Shown one piece after another: positions 12,790 through 24,380 of a stretch of 64,000 nt of DNA. Where the stretch lies: the NCBI RefSeq assembly GCF_000004195.4, contig NC_030677.2, positions 69,898,222 through 69,962,221 of the forward strand, in the 5' to 3' direction. The stretch is from Xenopus tropicalis (Eukaryota > Chordata > Amphibia > Anura > Pipidae). Position 1 is the stretch's first letter. Every line of letters begins with the position of its first letter. The notes below the pieces were generated by a model. That model was not told where the DNA came from, did no database searches, and saw only the letters and a list, made by a program, of their open reading frames with translations. Made by a program: the position numbers and the translations under genes.

Positions 12790-12985
12790 TTCTTGTCATA
12801 TAATATTGGTACTTGCCAGTACCCAATATTATTATGAAAGTAGGGGCTTGTTTTAACTCATATGTGGGTGATCAAAATGATACCAAACATGAGGGGGGTC
12901 TCATGTCCCAGTCCCCCAAAAATTATCCCTCCTAATTGGTGGGTATAGGCAGTCCCTGTTTGGTATCATTGGGAAGCATGGGGCC
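12790..12985. repeat. Short inverted repeats, possible degenerate MITE
   Basis: 'aatattggtac' and 'gtacccaatatt' form a small hairpin near 12800-12833. 'atgataccaaacat' (about 12880) is inverted at 'tttggtatcat' (about 12960). Could be part of a foldback element; no target duplication found. Confidence 0.35.
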
Positions 12986-13559
12986 TCCTCATAAACAATA
13001 TTTGATTTATGAGGATGTGAACCCTAAAACAAAGGAGATATGGACCCCTTTCTATAATCCATATTTTCTGTACGCTGTTTCCTCCTGCTGGTCTTCTAGG
13101 TCCACACTTGTCTTATTTGATCCAGTTTCCTGCTCCATATGGCTCCGCATTGGCTGATGAGTTTGATGAAGCTGTCACCTTCCACAGTCCCTTGTTGTGT
13201 ATTGAATAAATTAAGGGTGTCTGTGGGACACAAAGACAAATGTTGCCAGGTTTAACTCTGGACATGCCAGGGCAATATTATGCTGACATGACAATATATA
13301 TAATTATTTTGTATTGATTCATTTCTATTTCTGGGTTCTGTTTCTGGGTGATCATCTATTGCTGACTGAACATTTAAAACTGCACCATCTGACAATTATT
13401 CCAACCATACATTAATTCTTGGTGGTAGCTCCTTTGTAGTAGTATCAATTGCACCTTCATTCTCAAGTCAAGTCATCGTTATTGTCATCACTTTAGCATA
13501 TAGAATATACACATGAGACGAAACTGCAAATTTAAAGGCCCACCCAAAAATGAAGGAAC

Positions 13560-13830
13560 ATCAAAACATATTACATTTCACATACATACATACATACCAC
13601 TACGCTTGCGCGAATTTTTTGCACGCTTGCGTGAAACAAATGGAAAGGTTTTCCCGCTGTTTACAATTGTTCTGTACAAAAATTTAGTGACTTTTGGATC
13701 GTCAATACGATATTATCGTGACTAATACGATTTTTTCATAAGCATTTTCGTGATATTTGCGATCTTCAGAAATTTTCGTATCCAATCCCATTCGGGATTT
13801 GAACTCGCGTTTTCATGAATGTGCCCCTAA
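13560..13830. mobile_element. MITE-like repeat (GGGGCACATTCAT end)
   Basis: The right end 'catgaatgtgcccctaa' and internal words 'tcgtgatatttgcgatc' and 'ttggatcgtcaatacgatat' are the reverse complement of blocks in 37387-37860. This shows two copies of one family in opposite orientation. The left boundary is uncertain. Confidence 0.55.
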
Positions 13831-14497
13831 GGATTAACAGGCAGTTAAAAAGTAAATGTTATCAGCAGAAAAAAACAGAAAATGCAGTCTAAAAACACTA
13901 TGCAATTACTAAAAAGTAATTTAAAATAATTTCCAGGAATTTACTAGCCCTACTCATACAGCAAGCATTAAACCATTAAACGTTAAAAGGACATTAATTC
14001 TCAACATGGGTTTGCTATTTAGTGCCTAGGTACATTTTTAGGGCTATTGACAGATGAGCGAATGAATGAGGAAGGAGAGCATTTTTGCAAAACATTTGTA
14101 GTTACGCATGGCAGTAAAATATAGTGCATCTGAAAATAAAATCTTTATACGAAATGTCACGCATGGTGACCTCAGTCTATCAGTTGAAACAACACTGATT
14201 AATGCAGAAAAGTAATAACTGCACATTCACTTTACACACAAAACTGTTAGAGAACTGGAATAGAAGAATAAATTCCAATATTGAAATTCTTACTGCTGAA
14301 AACTTCATGTAATGTCACATTTTTTTCTAACTTTTTGTTTTCTTGAAACATTTACATGTATATAAAGCTTTCAAATAAAGCAGGCCTCTTCTAATCAAAT
14401 CCAGCTTGTGCACCATATCGTCATATTCTAGACACTGCCTTGCCAGCACGTTATAAGTAAATCACAGCCTCTTACTATTTTTTATTATGCTTATTGC
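13831..14497. other. Unassigned non-coding sequence
   Basis: No feature supported. Confidence 0.35.
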
Positions 14498-14845
14498 TAG
14501 TGATGAGCGAATTTTTTTGGCAGGCATGGATTTGCAGCGAATTTCCTCATTTCGCCATGGAAAAATTTGTTGGGCGGAATTTTTTTTGTCGCACATCAAA
14601 TTGGGTGCGGTCGTGTAAGAAAGGCCGCGGTTGCTTAAAAAAAAGGTGCGGTGGCGTAAAAATCGGGCACAGTCACATCAAAAAGCGTGGGGGCGACAAA
14701 AAAATATGAGCGCCCGACAAAAAAATAGACGTGGACGGCAAAAAAAAATTGTGCGACAAATGCATTTTGCAAATTTTTCAGCGTTTCGCAAATTTTCTTG
14801 CCGTTTCGCAATTTTATGGCGAAATGGGACAAATTCCGCTCATCA
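14498..14845. mobile_element. hAT-like MITE (TAGTGATGAGCGAAT family)
   Basis: Left end TAGTGATGAGCGAATTTTTT, then 'ggcaggcatggatttgc'. Right end 'aaattccgctcatca', missing the last bases. It is enriched in 'gcggtggcgtaaaaa' and 'ggcgacaaaaaaa' type words shared with 35201 and 54325. No convincing duplication remains. The basic open frames inside (both strands) are by-products of this composition. Confidence 0.6.
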
Positions 14846-15161
14846 TGAGGGTGAGTAGGACCCTCATACCTAGAACATTGTGCTCTGACCCTCAAACCTA
14901 AAACATTGTGCTCTGCTCTGCTATTTTCAACACAATAAATAATATTGAAAATGTAAATTGAGGTAAAAGATAATTTTTTTTAAACTTAGTAATAAAATAT
15001 GTCATAACAGTTCTTTAGTTTTATATTTTGCATTTATTTCATTTCTGTCACAATGTACAGTGAATGAAACTTTAAAGAATTCTCTTGTTTTATATATTCA
15101 CTGCAATATAAAAATATACTTTTTTTCAATAACAGTTGCCAGCCGGCAGAATGTGTTATCT

Positions 15162-15285
15162 AGATACAACACCACTGACAAGTTGTGATTAGTGCTAATA
15201 ATACTGCCTTCAAATTAATAGGTTCGACAAAGTTAAAAACTAAATGTGCTATTCAGTACCAATTAAATGTCAAATAGAAGTTGAA
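15162..15285. other. Diverged duplicated non-coding element, copy A
   Basis: This ~124-bp stretch aligns almost without gaps to 17751-17879. Shared words include 'tgtgatta', 'tgctaata', 'cttcaaatta', 'aatgtgctattcag' and 'aattaaat'. By eye the copies are about three-quarters identical. Neither has inverted ends, a poly-A tail or target duplications. It contains several TAAT cores. It may be a duplicated conserved regulatory element or two relics of an unrecognised repeat. Confidence 0.55.
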
Positions 15286-15826
15286 ACCTTAAAACTCTTC
15301 TTTCTTGAAACAGTTCAGATTGTATTTCACACCCTATCAACTCATTTTGGTTCCCAGATTTATAACCTTCCTTTTATAAATTCTTTAAAATCCATGTCCT
15401 ATTATCTCCAAATTACTGTAGCTTGATGTAAAATATATTATTATTTCTGCATATTGCATTGCATGTAATATTGCAACATACAACTTATCATTGTGCTTTA
15501 GACAATCTTGGGCAAACTCCTATGTTGAATTTAAAAGGAATTAAAAAATACAAAAGGTGGAAATCCAGAAAACTAACTCACATAGACAGTCACACCCTCA
15601 GACTGCAAGACCCTCTATTGTAATCCCTTGCTAAAGATTACCCTCCTTGAGGGTTGTTCCAAGACACAGTTTTTAATAATATTTCTAAGTGTAGCAGGTT
15701 GGAAATGTATTTGTAAGAATCAGCTAGGTTTTTAGATGGCATGAGTCAAAACTTTATGAACAAACTGAGATTGCTAATAGATATTGTCCAAAACACATTC
15801 ATGAATTGTAAAATGCACTACATCTA
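15286..15826. other. Unassigned non-coding sequence
   Basis: No gene or repeat supported. Confidence 0.3.
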
Positions 15827-15834
15827 CTTTTTAA

Positions 15835-16031
15835 TAGCAATGAGTGAATCTGTCCCACTTTGCCTCGGTGTAAAATTTGTGAAACGATAGAAAAAAACGC
15901 TGCTTTTTTTGACGCACAACAAATTTTTCCTTGGCTAATTTTCACTAAAGTTTCACAAAACAATTCGCCAATGGCAGAATGTGGAAATTCACTGTGAATC
16001 CATGTCTGGCGAAAAAATTCGCTCCTCGCTA
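15835..16031. mobile_element. hAT MITE with 8-bp target duplication
   Basis: 197 bp from TAGCAATGAGTGAATCTGTC to 'attcgctcctcgcta', flanked by ctttttaa at 15827-15834 and 16032-16039. It carries the family signature 'gaatccatgtctggcgaaaa' near its right end. A perfect flanking octamer makes the boundaries secure. Confidence 0.85.
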
Positions 16032-16039
16032 CTTTTTAA

Positions 16040-16826
16040 CATAATAGATATGCCGGAGTTCTGTTTTTTGTCAGAAAATTCTTAAAATGTTGACTCCAAA
16101 ATGTTATGTTGTAAGACTGTGATAGTTATGGGGTTATGGCATAAAACGTATCCCTATAAACAATGTTGGCAGCGCTGGTGTATAATGGTCAGGAACAGGA
16201 ACAGACTGGAAGGAGGATCTGGTACTACGTGATCTTCATTTAGAGCATTTTGGTATCGTGCAGTTGGTACAATAACATGTTGGTTCAGCAGATTTCAAGT
16301 CTAGAATAAAAATGTTATCTTTAGAATGCACGATTTTCAATATAATTTGAATTTGTGCTTCATTAACAAAGGCTAATTTTCAACTTTAGTACTTTTCTTG
16401 CTATCAGCATTTTTACCTTTAAGATTGTAAAAATGCACTTTAAAGTACTATTAAAAATTGTATTATATGTGAAAAAGAGTAGAGGAAGTTTAAAATAATG
16501 GAAAAGGGAAAAAAAGTTGATATACATTTGGAAATCTCTAAATCCTCAAAATCTCCCTTCAATGTTGGCTTAAAAACTTATGGAGGGCACAAGTATATCT
16601 GCAAGTGCAGTGCAGTTTTGAGTGCAATTGCCATTTTCCCATAATGCAGCATTTTTCCCAGCATTTCAGCGCCATTGTGGTTGCAAAAGGACTATAACTG
16701 CAGGTGTGCTTGGCCCAAAACAGGTGAAATTGTACCGAATATTTTTTTTATGTCTGCCTGGCATAATTCCCAGTGTTTAGCATGCGTGTGTGCCCTATCC
16801 TTCTGGCGGAACTGAAGTTTGGCAAT
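16040..16826. other. Unassigned non-coding sequence
   Basis: No gene. 'ctgcaagtgcagtgcag' (about 16600) and 'aactgcacttgcag' (about 17043) are inverted and could be outer ends of a foldback around the 16.8-kb hairpin. Confidence 0.3.
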
Positions 16827-16908
16827 TGACTAAGCACTAAGGAAACCCTGGAGCTACTGCCACCAACTGATCAGGTGATAGCTCCAGGGTTTCCTTAGTG
16901 CTTAGTCA
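16827..16908. repeat. Perfect 30-bp inverted repeat with 22-nt loop
   Basis: 16827-16856 (starts tgactaagcactaagg, ends ccctggagcta) is exactly the reverse complement of 16879-16908. The 22-base loop includes 'ccaccaactgatcagg'. Perfect arms imply a recent origin or conversion. Confidence 0.9.
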
Positions 16909-17059
16909 TCACTCGATTTACACCTAAAGGCAGGAAGGACTGAGTGGCACTGAGCAGAAAAGCCAAGAAGTGCATTTGGATGAAAGTACTTTTAATAAAA
17001 GTGGGTAAACTCAATTTACTGTGAGGAAACTGAAGGGACCACAACTGCACTTGCAGTCC

Positions 17060-17750
17060 TATCATTATTTTTTTAGTTTTTTTTTTTTTTCATTTGAAAT
17101 TAAATACAAAATTAAAACATGACTTAAATATCATACTGAGCACTTCAATAATAAACTTACAGGGCTAGTAAGGTTTCCTTCTCTCAGGCTTTCACCAGCT
17201 TTCAAAGCATTGTTTTGTAACCTGTTTATTCACATGTAAACATTATTTGGTGATCAATTTTACATACAGTTTACATAACGAAGAATGAGCAGTCAGAGAG
17301 TACAGATGTTTTGATCACAGTAATTATCCTCAAGAGAACACCGATAATCCATAATGCCAGTGTTCCATTGAGCTAAAAAGCATCATATAAAGTAACTTGA
17401 AATTTCACGTACATAGGAGCCCTCATTTCATTGGAGAGTAGGGAGTAAAGGAGCAAATCTGCCAAAAAATGGAAATCAGCTAAATTGAACAATACATGCC
17501 ATAATAAGCAAGCATGTACTGTATGTTAAAAAAATGTAATATTTGATTATATTTTGACCTACTATACCTGTGCAACATTGCAGGTGTAGGTGGTAAATGA
17601 ATTTAAAAGTACTATAATTAGGTCAGAATCATATGGACAGAAATGCAATTTTGGTAAATGATATCAGTGAAATAGGTCATACTGTACTAAAATCTACATT
17701 ACAGACAGAAAAGCCTAAAAATAACTCCTTTTGTATCAATAGGCAGCTGG
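17060..17750. other. Unassigned non-coding sequence
   Basis: No feature supported apart from a T-run near 17076. Confidence 0.3.
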
Positions 17751-17879
17751 TAGAAACAACACTACAGACAGGCTGTGATTAATGCTAATAGCATTGTCTT
17801 CAAATTATTAGTGCAATGAAGCTTGAAAAAGGAATGTGCTATTCAGCATTAATTAAATAATGTCAAATACACTTTGAAA
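17751..17879. other. Diverged duplicated non-coding element, copy B
   Basis: Partner of 15162-15285, same orientation, about 2.6 kb away. Core words 'ctgtgattaatgctaata', 'tcttcaaattattag', 'aatgtgctattcagc' and 'attaattaaataatgtcaaa' carry the similarity. AT-rich homeodomain-type cores (TAAT, ATTA) are dense. Function unknown. Confidence 0.55.
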
Positions 17880-18094
17880 AGTTGTGGATTTCTTTTCTGG
17901 CAGAGGATCACTTTTCTTACACGCTTTAAACTTAAGTAACTTCTTAGATTTGCAACTTTGCTCTATTAAAATAATATTCCAATAGAGAAAGAACATTGTA
18001 GAACTAAATTTGAAGAGGAGTACTTTGGAAAATGATTGGAAATTTCTGATTATAGTGACTACAGTTAGTGTTGTATAAGGACTTGCTGAGTAAT

Positions 18095-18138
18095 CATTGA
18101 AGAGGTTTCACTACTCATCTGAGCATCTTCTTCAGTTC
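18095..18138 (-). ncRNA. Hammerhead-ribozyme-like motif, inverted partner
   Basis: On the minus strand this copy keeps TTGAA, CTGAAGA, a seven-base stem II with one mismatch (GATGCTC with GAGTAGT), an intact GAAA and TTCAA. Its ACGTC has become ACCTC. The two copies have therefore decayed at different positions, and each retains what the other lost. Confidence 0.4.
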
Positions 18139-18302
18139 AACTGACTCTCTAGGAGCTGCATGATACTTTGGTAATCCTATCCAAAGTAACTCCACAGCAT
18201 TCACACCTCTGTGAGCTTCAGTTGTCACCTCTCTGAAGAGTTACAATGTGCCATTGGATTAGTGAAAGAGTATATATGCTAAGGACTTCCCATATCTGTC
18301 AG

Positions 18303-18346
18303 TTGAACTGAAGAAGCTGCTCGGATGAGTAGTAAAACGTCTTCAA
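18303..18346 (+). ncRNA. Hammerhead-ribozyme-like motif (degenerate)
   Basis: Stem I is TTGAA (18303-18307) with TTCAA (18342-18346). The core is CTGAAGA (18308-18314; base 7 is free in hammerheads) plus one extra A. Stem II is GCTGCTC (18316-18322) with GAGTAGT (18327-18333) around a GGAT loop. GAAA is changed to AAAA (18334-18337), followed by the palindromic ACGT and C. The extra A and lost G12 argue that this copy is inactive. Confidence 0.4.
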
Positions 18347-18362
18347 TGATTACTTAGCCTAA

Positions 18363-19912
18363 GTCCAGTTGATTTAGATTTACTAGATATACCATGACCT
18401 GGATGAATGAAAATCTTCATAGTGATACAGTTGGTGTTGGTTTTCCCATTCAAGTGCTGCCAGGATTTAATTTGTTAGAATTTTAGGCAAAGTGCCTTGT
18501 GTATTCAGTGTAAAAACAACTTCATATTTTGGTATATATATTGCCTTTTAATATGGTACTAGGTATTTAAAATCAAAATATATATATTTGGGTCTAGCTG
18601 AGTTTTCAGCCATGGAAATCACATAATATTACCATAAATTATAAAATGTAGAGCCTGCTGTCTACAAGGACATTATGTGCTCTACTGTTAATGACCTCTT
18701 ACAGTCTTCATGACATTATCATCACATTTATTCACATCGGGAATAGGCACCATCAATTTTCCCTAGGAAAGACTGAGGAGATGTATTATATAGAGGAGCT
18801 ATTTAAGTAATAACAGTACGTAAGAAATAATTTTTGTACTTGACTAAAGCAAATCTAATGTTCAATACAGGAATCAGAGATTAGATGGATAAATAAAAGA
18901 TAACAATAATTCAGGGTAGCCAAAGTGCTACTAATAGAAATTGATGGAAAGTCTTCAACCTGCAAATAGTATGGGCCGTCTAAATTACAATTCAGTGTTT
19001 CTGACATTAAAGAAAATCTGAATGGAGTGAAATAGCACTTGAATCAAAATGAATCCTTGCACTTTGCATCCATTAAAATAATTATCAAAAGTACTGTGGC
19101 ACAAAGAATTTGCCTGACCTCTGTAATCTTCTTGAAATTACAATTAATTATGGCCTACTTCTAAACTTTAATATAAAAGGTTGGACAGGGCTGAAATGTG
19201 TACATTGAGTGTGTTCTGTACAACACACTTACATACTTTTATAATAACATATACATATATTTACAGTTCCTTCTTTTTATTTAATGGGGATCTAAACACA
19301 TATAAATAATTTGGTGTAAACTTACATCGTTTCTCTGATTACTTTTTTATTGTAAGTTAATTTTCTATTTTAAGTGATTTCTGGAATGTTAGTAATTTAA
19401 GACTGCCAGGCAGGCTTCGAAATATCTCAGCAACAGCTATAAATACAAATTGGTTGTAAACTGCAAAAGTTCTCACAGAAACACTGAGTACTTTGCATCA
19501 ATTCATTTTTGGGTTTCGATCCCATTTAAATTACCAATATGCCTAAAATAAAAATTAATTATGATAGACTTTATTTAAATATTGCAACTATTTTTGATGT
19601 ACCTTTACCAAAATTGTTTGATATTGGATACAACTTTATTATCTACTTTACTGTAAACTTTGTTGAGCCCTACATGTAACTTGTAGAACAATACAAAAAC
19701 ATCCCTCCATAGCCAAACATAAACCTTAACTATAAATTATTTATTCTTCTACATATACTTAAGTTACATTGAACCCCCCCTACTGCTTTTATAAGAGTGA
19801 ACCTTAGCATACAGTAGGACCCTCTGTCCTTCTAGCCTGCCCTTTACACCATTTCTGGCCTGTAAAAGTAAGGCAGTACAGCAGAGTTGACAAATATAAG
19901 GCTCCCCATTGG
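18363..19912. other. Unassigned non-coding sequence
   Basis: AT-rich, no gene or element ends recognised. Confidence 0.35.
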
Positions 19913-20075
19913 TAGTGATGAGCAAAGCTGAAAAATTTGTGAAACAGCAAAAAATTCCCGAAATATGGCCCATTTTCGACACACGTGACTTTTTTCTGAT
20001 GCAATAGCTTTTAAAGAGATCACAACTTTTTTCCTCACAACAATTTTTTAAGGCAGTTTTGCAAAAAAATTTGGA
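19913..20075. mobile_element. Partial hAT-like MITE (AGTGATGAGC family)
   Basis: Left end 'tagtgatgagcaaagctg', then 'aatttgtgaaacagcaaaaa', a block shared with 35201-35423. No right end found; truncated. Overlapping minus-strand frames here are shadows. Confidence 0.5.
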
Positions 20076-20182
20076 GATTCAGGAGGATGACTTCATTAGA
20101 TTTGGAGAATGAAAAGGACCTGTGCAGGTGGGCTGCCCTTTCAAAAGAAGAAACGGGGTAGGGAATTTTCCATGTCATTTAC

Positions 20183-20390
20183 ATAGTTATAACGTTGAAT
20201 AAAGACCAGAGTCCATCAAGTTCAACCCTTCCAAATAAACCCAGCACCCACAAACCTATACTGACCTATCTATACACTCACATACATAAACCATATATAC
20301 CAGCATCAATACTAACTATAGATTTTAGTATCAAAATAGCCTTGGATACTATGCCTTTTTAAAGGCCTCCTTACCCTGTACTTGCTTGAT
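20183..20390 (-). mobile_element. CR1/L2-like retrotransposon 3' fragment
   Basis: 'ttacatagttataacgttga' followed by 'agtccatcaagttcaaccc' matches the 3' end of the element at 24381 ('gtccatcaagttcaacca'). It retains only 3' untranslated sequence and is more decayed. Orientation is minus, inferred from the 3' signature on the left. Confidence 0.55.
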
Positions 20391-20503
20391 ATGGAGTGAA
20401 TTAAAATCGCAACATGTGTACACAAATTTTATAAATTTAAACTAAACAGATACCAACAGAAGTAAGCCCAATTCTACAGGGAATGTAAGGTTACAGTGGA
20501 CAT

Positions 20504-20620
20504 TTAAAGGAGAAATTAACAAATTATCACAGGTGCACCAAAATAATTTGAAATAAAAACTGGTGTGGCAGGTATTCTGTCTCTAAAAGTCCCCTTTGGC
20601 CTAATGCCCCTATTACAGGT
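20504..20620. mobile_element. T2/Kolobok-like terminal sequence
   Basis: 'atttaaaggagaaattaac' fits the TTAAAGG(A/G)(A/G) terminal consensus of T2/Kolobok elements, a family known in Xenopus. Only this end is clear; the second end was not located. Confidence 0.35.
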
Positions 20621-21294
20621 GGCTACTAGAACTTACCACTCCATATCCTCTGTACAGAGAAAGAAGTAGGGTTAGAGAAAAAAAGTGCAAAATTGGAGGC
20701 TAAAATGATAAAATCAGGAATAGAAGCATTCAGGCATGTTTTAGAAGTAAACAAATGCACCTAAATATTTTTTCATGCAGTCGCTGTTTTTCTGTTACAT
20801 GCAAATGCTGACAAGGTCAGTGCTCCAGAAACAAACAACATTGCAATCATTAAGCCACAGAAATGGGATACCTTAAATAATCATAATGTTAATTTATTGT
20901 ACTGTAGACAGTATTATCTCATCTCAGGTTCAGGCAACAGTACTCAAAAACTTGATCCTTAACCTATATTGATTTCAAGGTTATTCTTCATTTAAAGCAG
21001 AGGTGCTTTCTAATTACAAGTGATAATTAATAGATAAGGGCTCTGTGTAACTGAGAGGCTAAAACCATTTGCAGCCCAGCATTACAAAAGCATTTTATTA
21101 ACTAGTAAAGATCAATAAGAACATGAAATAAAACTTCTAAACATGTACGCGTGAGATTATTTTGTAGGAATAAGTCAACAGGGGAACACATCTTCTGGGT
21201 CAGAGAAGTATTTTTCTAGTTATTAAGCATTTTAAGAATCCGTAAAGGAGAATTAAAGCTTAACTATGAAATAGACTAAAAAGGCTGGGCATTA
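20621..21294. other. Unassigned non-coding sequence
   Basis: No gene supported. 'ccgtaaaggagaattaaagc' at 21239 may be a worn T2-like end. Confidence 0.3.
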
Positions 21295-22060
21295 TGTTTT
21301 GAGATTCTATACCAGTCCAGGGTAAGGAAAGCCCTGGAGCTATAAGCACAGGGGCTGCACGACAAAGGATCTGAATAACCAGCAGCCAGGTTACACTGGT
21401 TTATGTTTAGAGATTGGCAGAACTAGGTTCAACTGTGATTAGGTGAGAAGGAAAGAGTTAAGGCAGGAGAAAGCTGGCCTGGGGGGGATGTGATGTCAGA
21501 AAAAAGAAGCACTCACTTCCGTATCTTCTGAGCAGGTAGAAACATCCCACCCACCCTCCCCCTTTTTGCATATTTTGCCAGAGTACTGCACAGGTCAATC
21601 CACCGCGCAGTCTCCTGTGACTGCACAGTGGATTGATAGATACAGAAGCTACTACTGCTTGTGCTAGGTGACAGCCGGCTTGGATATCCTATCATTGAGA
21701 CACTGCAGATCCAGGACCAGCAGCAGGGCTGTTGAACTTCTCTCATGGTTGGTAATGCAGCTCCTGCTGGTAGCAGAGTTTGGGGCCATCCTCTCTGTAG
21801 GTAGAGGAAGACGAATATTCATTCAAGTCTTCAGCGAGGAACGGCAGAGCATAGTAGCGACCTCTTATGGAATTATGGCTTTAGAATATTGCTGACAAGG
21901 TCCTATTAATTTGATAAAATGTGAATAAATGCTGTGGCCATTTTCTCTACCTCTGTCTCCTGGTGTTTCATTAAGGTATGTAACAAGGGGGTTCAGTGGG
22001 GTGCCTCAAGGTGAAGGGTCAATTGAGGAGTCCCCTTGTCATGTAGTTCCAGCATGCTGT
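21295..22060 (+). other. GC-richer block, possible LTR remnant
   Basis: This block is less AT-rich than its surroundings. It holds 'gttaaggcaggagaaagctg', then an AATAAA at about 21923 followed by 'tgctgtggccattttc', and 'ggtatgtaacaagggggttc' near the end. A promoter-like part, a poly-A signal and a CA end would fit a solo LTR. I cannot show direct repeats or a target duplication. The open frame at 21668-21895 has no recognisable domain. Confidence 0.25.
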
Positions 22061-23441
22061 CTGTAAGCTGTGGAGAACATCAGTGTTTAAGTCCCTCTTC
22101 CCCGCCAGGATTTCAAATGATGCTGAACTGATAAACTGTTTTGCAGCTGGATTTCAGCATATAAAAATGGTATTTATTCATACAGATCACAGTGATAGTT
22201 ATATTAGGGGTTTCTGTGTTGTGTGGTTCAGAAGCCGGAATTTCCCTTTAAAAAAGTTTTATCTACTGCTTTCTTCATTTCAAAACACACATTTACTTCC
22301 CAACCTAATCATGTTAACAAATAAAAAGAATACACTTTCTTTATAAACATGTGTGAGTTTGTTACTGTAGGTCAGGCATTGCATACTACTGTGCCCACTA
22401 CTGTAGGGAAATTTCCTGAAGGGAAGGCTCACACATGCTATAAAATGTAAAAATATAATCGAAATAGCTTCAAACTTGGGAAGTAGGCACTGTATGTTTC
22501 CTATTATAAAAGGAGAGTCAGTCATAATCTTATAATATAATATTTTCATAATCTTATAAGCAAAGAGGTTAGTCAAAGAAAATGAGAAAAAGCATTGTAT
22601 TTGAACATACCAATGCAAATAAAGCACAGAGAAGCCAAATTAAGTACTTGTGTGGCATATAAATAAAGCACAATGGGTTTCTGTCAGCTCTGCTTAGTTT
22701 CTCTTCGACAAAATAGTCACATAAGAAATAAATCACGCATTCACATGACATGTAAAACTGAATCAAACCAGACCTCATCTGCACTTTGCACTAACTTTTA
22801 ATGCTGTTCTTGCAGCGCTTGTGCCAGAAGAAACCCCTTGGTATAGGCATTAGTTTCCAGGGATCACATTACTAACATATTCTGTTCAGAGATAGAAACC
22901 CAATAACTGGTGATAGTAATATGACAGATGAAAGATATTTTCAACTGTAGGAATTATAATTTAAGTGCATTTGGCATGAAGATAATTATATTAGGATTTT
23001 AGAGTAGCAGTAAATCAGATAACTATTGATTCTTTTTTGTTGCCTTTATCACACAAGATGGTGAGACTTTGGCTAATGCTTTCTAGAGCACTCATTTAAT
23101 AGAATTTACTTCATCAGCCACAAGACTCTAAACTGCAGAGTCTTCTATGTAAAGTTGTTACAGTGACTGAGCTTTATTATATCCACCAACATTAAAGCTG
23201 GAAAATTTGAAAAATGTAATGATTAGAAAAATGTAATGATTTAGAAATTAGATACCACACTTGTTTGTTAATTTTTTTTCTTATTTATTTCTGTGAGGTT
23301 GAAGCTATGGTTTTCAGAATCCGTTGATCTGTTTGGAATATCCAGCAAGGGAGCTTTCATCATTTAGCTTTCAATGACATAGGAATGATAACGTCATTTG
23401 TGCCCAGACTGGCACTTTGCGGCGAGGACAGGAAAATGTAG
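22061..23441. other. Unassigned non-coding sequence
   Basis: No gene or clear repeat recognised. Confidence 0.35.
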
Positions 23442-23817
23442 TTAAATGAACAGTAACATCTAAAAATGAAAGTGTTTTAAAAGGATGGCAATAAAATATA
23501 CTGTTGCCCTGCAGTGATAAAACTATAGTTTATATATACAAACTGCTATGTAGCAATGGGGGCAGCCATTAAAACACAGCATACACAGTAGATAACAGAT
23601 AAGCTGTGCAGAATCCCATCGTATACTACAGGTTTATCTATTATAAGTTGTATACCCTGTGCCTTTTCTTCTTTTTTGGTTATGAATGGCTGTCCCCATG
23701 GCTACACAGCCGCTTGTTTATATCAACTATAGCAAAGATTCTGAAGCAAAGGCAACGGTACATCATATATTGATTACTTTAAAACATTTTTCTTTTTTGG
23801 TATTACTGTTCCTTTAA
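23442..23817. mobile_element. T2/Kolobok-like MITE
   Basis: Left end TTAAATGAACAGTAAC and right end 'tattactgttcctttaa' form imperfect inverted repeats beginning with TTAA, the target-site type of T2/Kolobok elements. Internal words such as 'actgttgccctgca' and 'ctatgtagcaatgggggcag' are paired with 'ctgtccccatggctacacag' on the other side, showing subterminal inverted homology. 376 bp, no coding capacity. Confidence 0.7.
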
Positions 23818-24299
23818 CATCATGGCACCGCTCAGTTTTATGTCATTCATCATCAAGTTCCTGGATATGCTTTGTCTGATTGTCTTCCGGTTTATTTGAC
23901 TCATTTTCTGTTAATGACTATTATCGATAGCTACCTGCCTTGAACTGTGTCTGATATTCAAATAATGACTCTGCCTGATCCTTCTGATACCTCGCTTCTG
24001 CACTACCTGTTCTACCTTTACCTAGTGTAATCTTCCTCCTAAATCCCGAATTTCTGTTCCTACTGGCCTTTATGTACTGACAACCTGGAATTTACCGAAT
24101 TACACTATTGACAGAAATTAGAAGTTTTCTTATCAATCCCTGATCCCCATTCCAGCCCAATGACACATAGAAATGTCCAGTGACAGTTGAAGTTAGTGTT
24201 TGAAGAACATGCAGGTCTAGTCTTTCATGCTATTATGTGCCAATAACTATACTTTTATTACACCAGCTACAACAAATCCCCCTTGCACATATACTATAT

Positions 24300-24360
24300 A
24301 TACATTACTATATATATATATACACACTACTTTATTTATACTATATATATATACATATAG
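24300..24360. repeat. TA-rich microsatellite
   Basis: Interrupted (TATA)n runs with 'cacacta' breaks. Confidence 0.7.
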
Positions 24361-24380
24361 CCACATTCAAACATACTTGT

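Larger units (their letters stand above)
18076..18362. mobile_element. Foldback with two inverted hammerhead-like motifs
   Basis: The left arm (about 18076-18145) and the right arm (about 18277-18362) are inverted copies, for example 'aaggacttgctgagtaatca' against 'tgattacttagcctaagtcc'. Each arm, read outward from the middle, has TTGAA, CTGAAGA, a hairpin, then (G/A)AAAC and TTCAA. This is the order of a hammerhead ribozyme. The middle 130 bp are not palindromic. Probably a retroelement remnant. Confidence 0.5.

Noticed and set aside
13142..13180. CTGATGAG as a second hammerhead candidate
   Set aside because: No GAAA at the proper distance and no stem II can be formed. The same holds for CTGATGAG near 39862.
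20504..21270. A complete T2/Kolobok element between 20504 and 21250
   Set aside because: Both ends resemble TTAAAGG but appear in the same orientation, and the interior does not show inverted homology.
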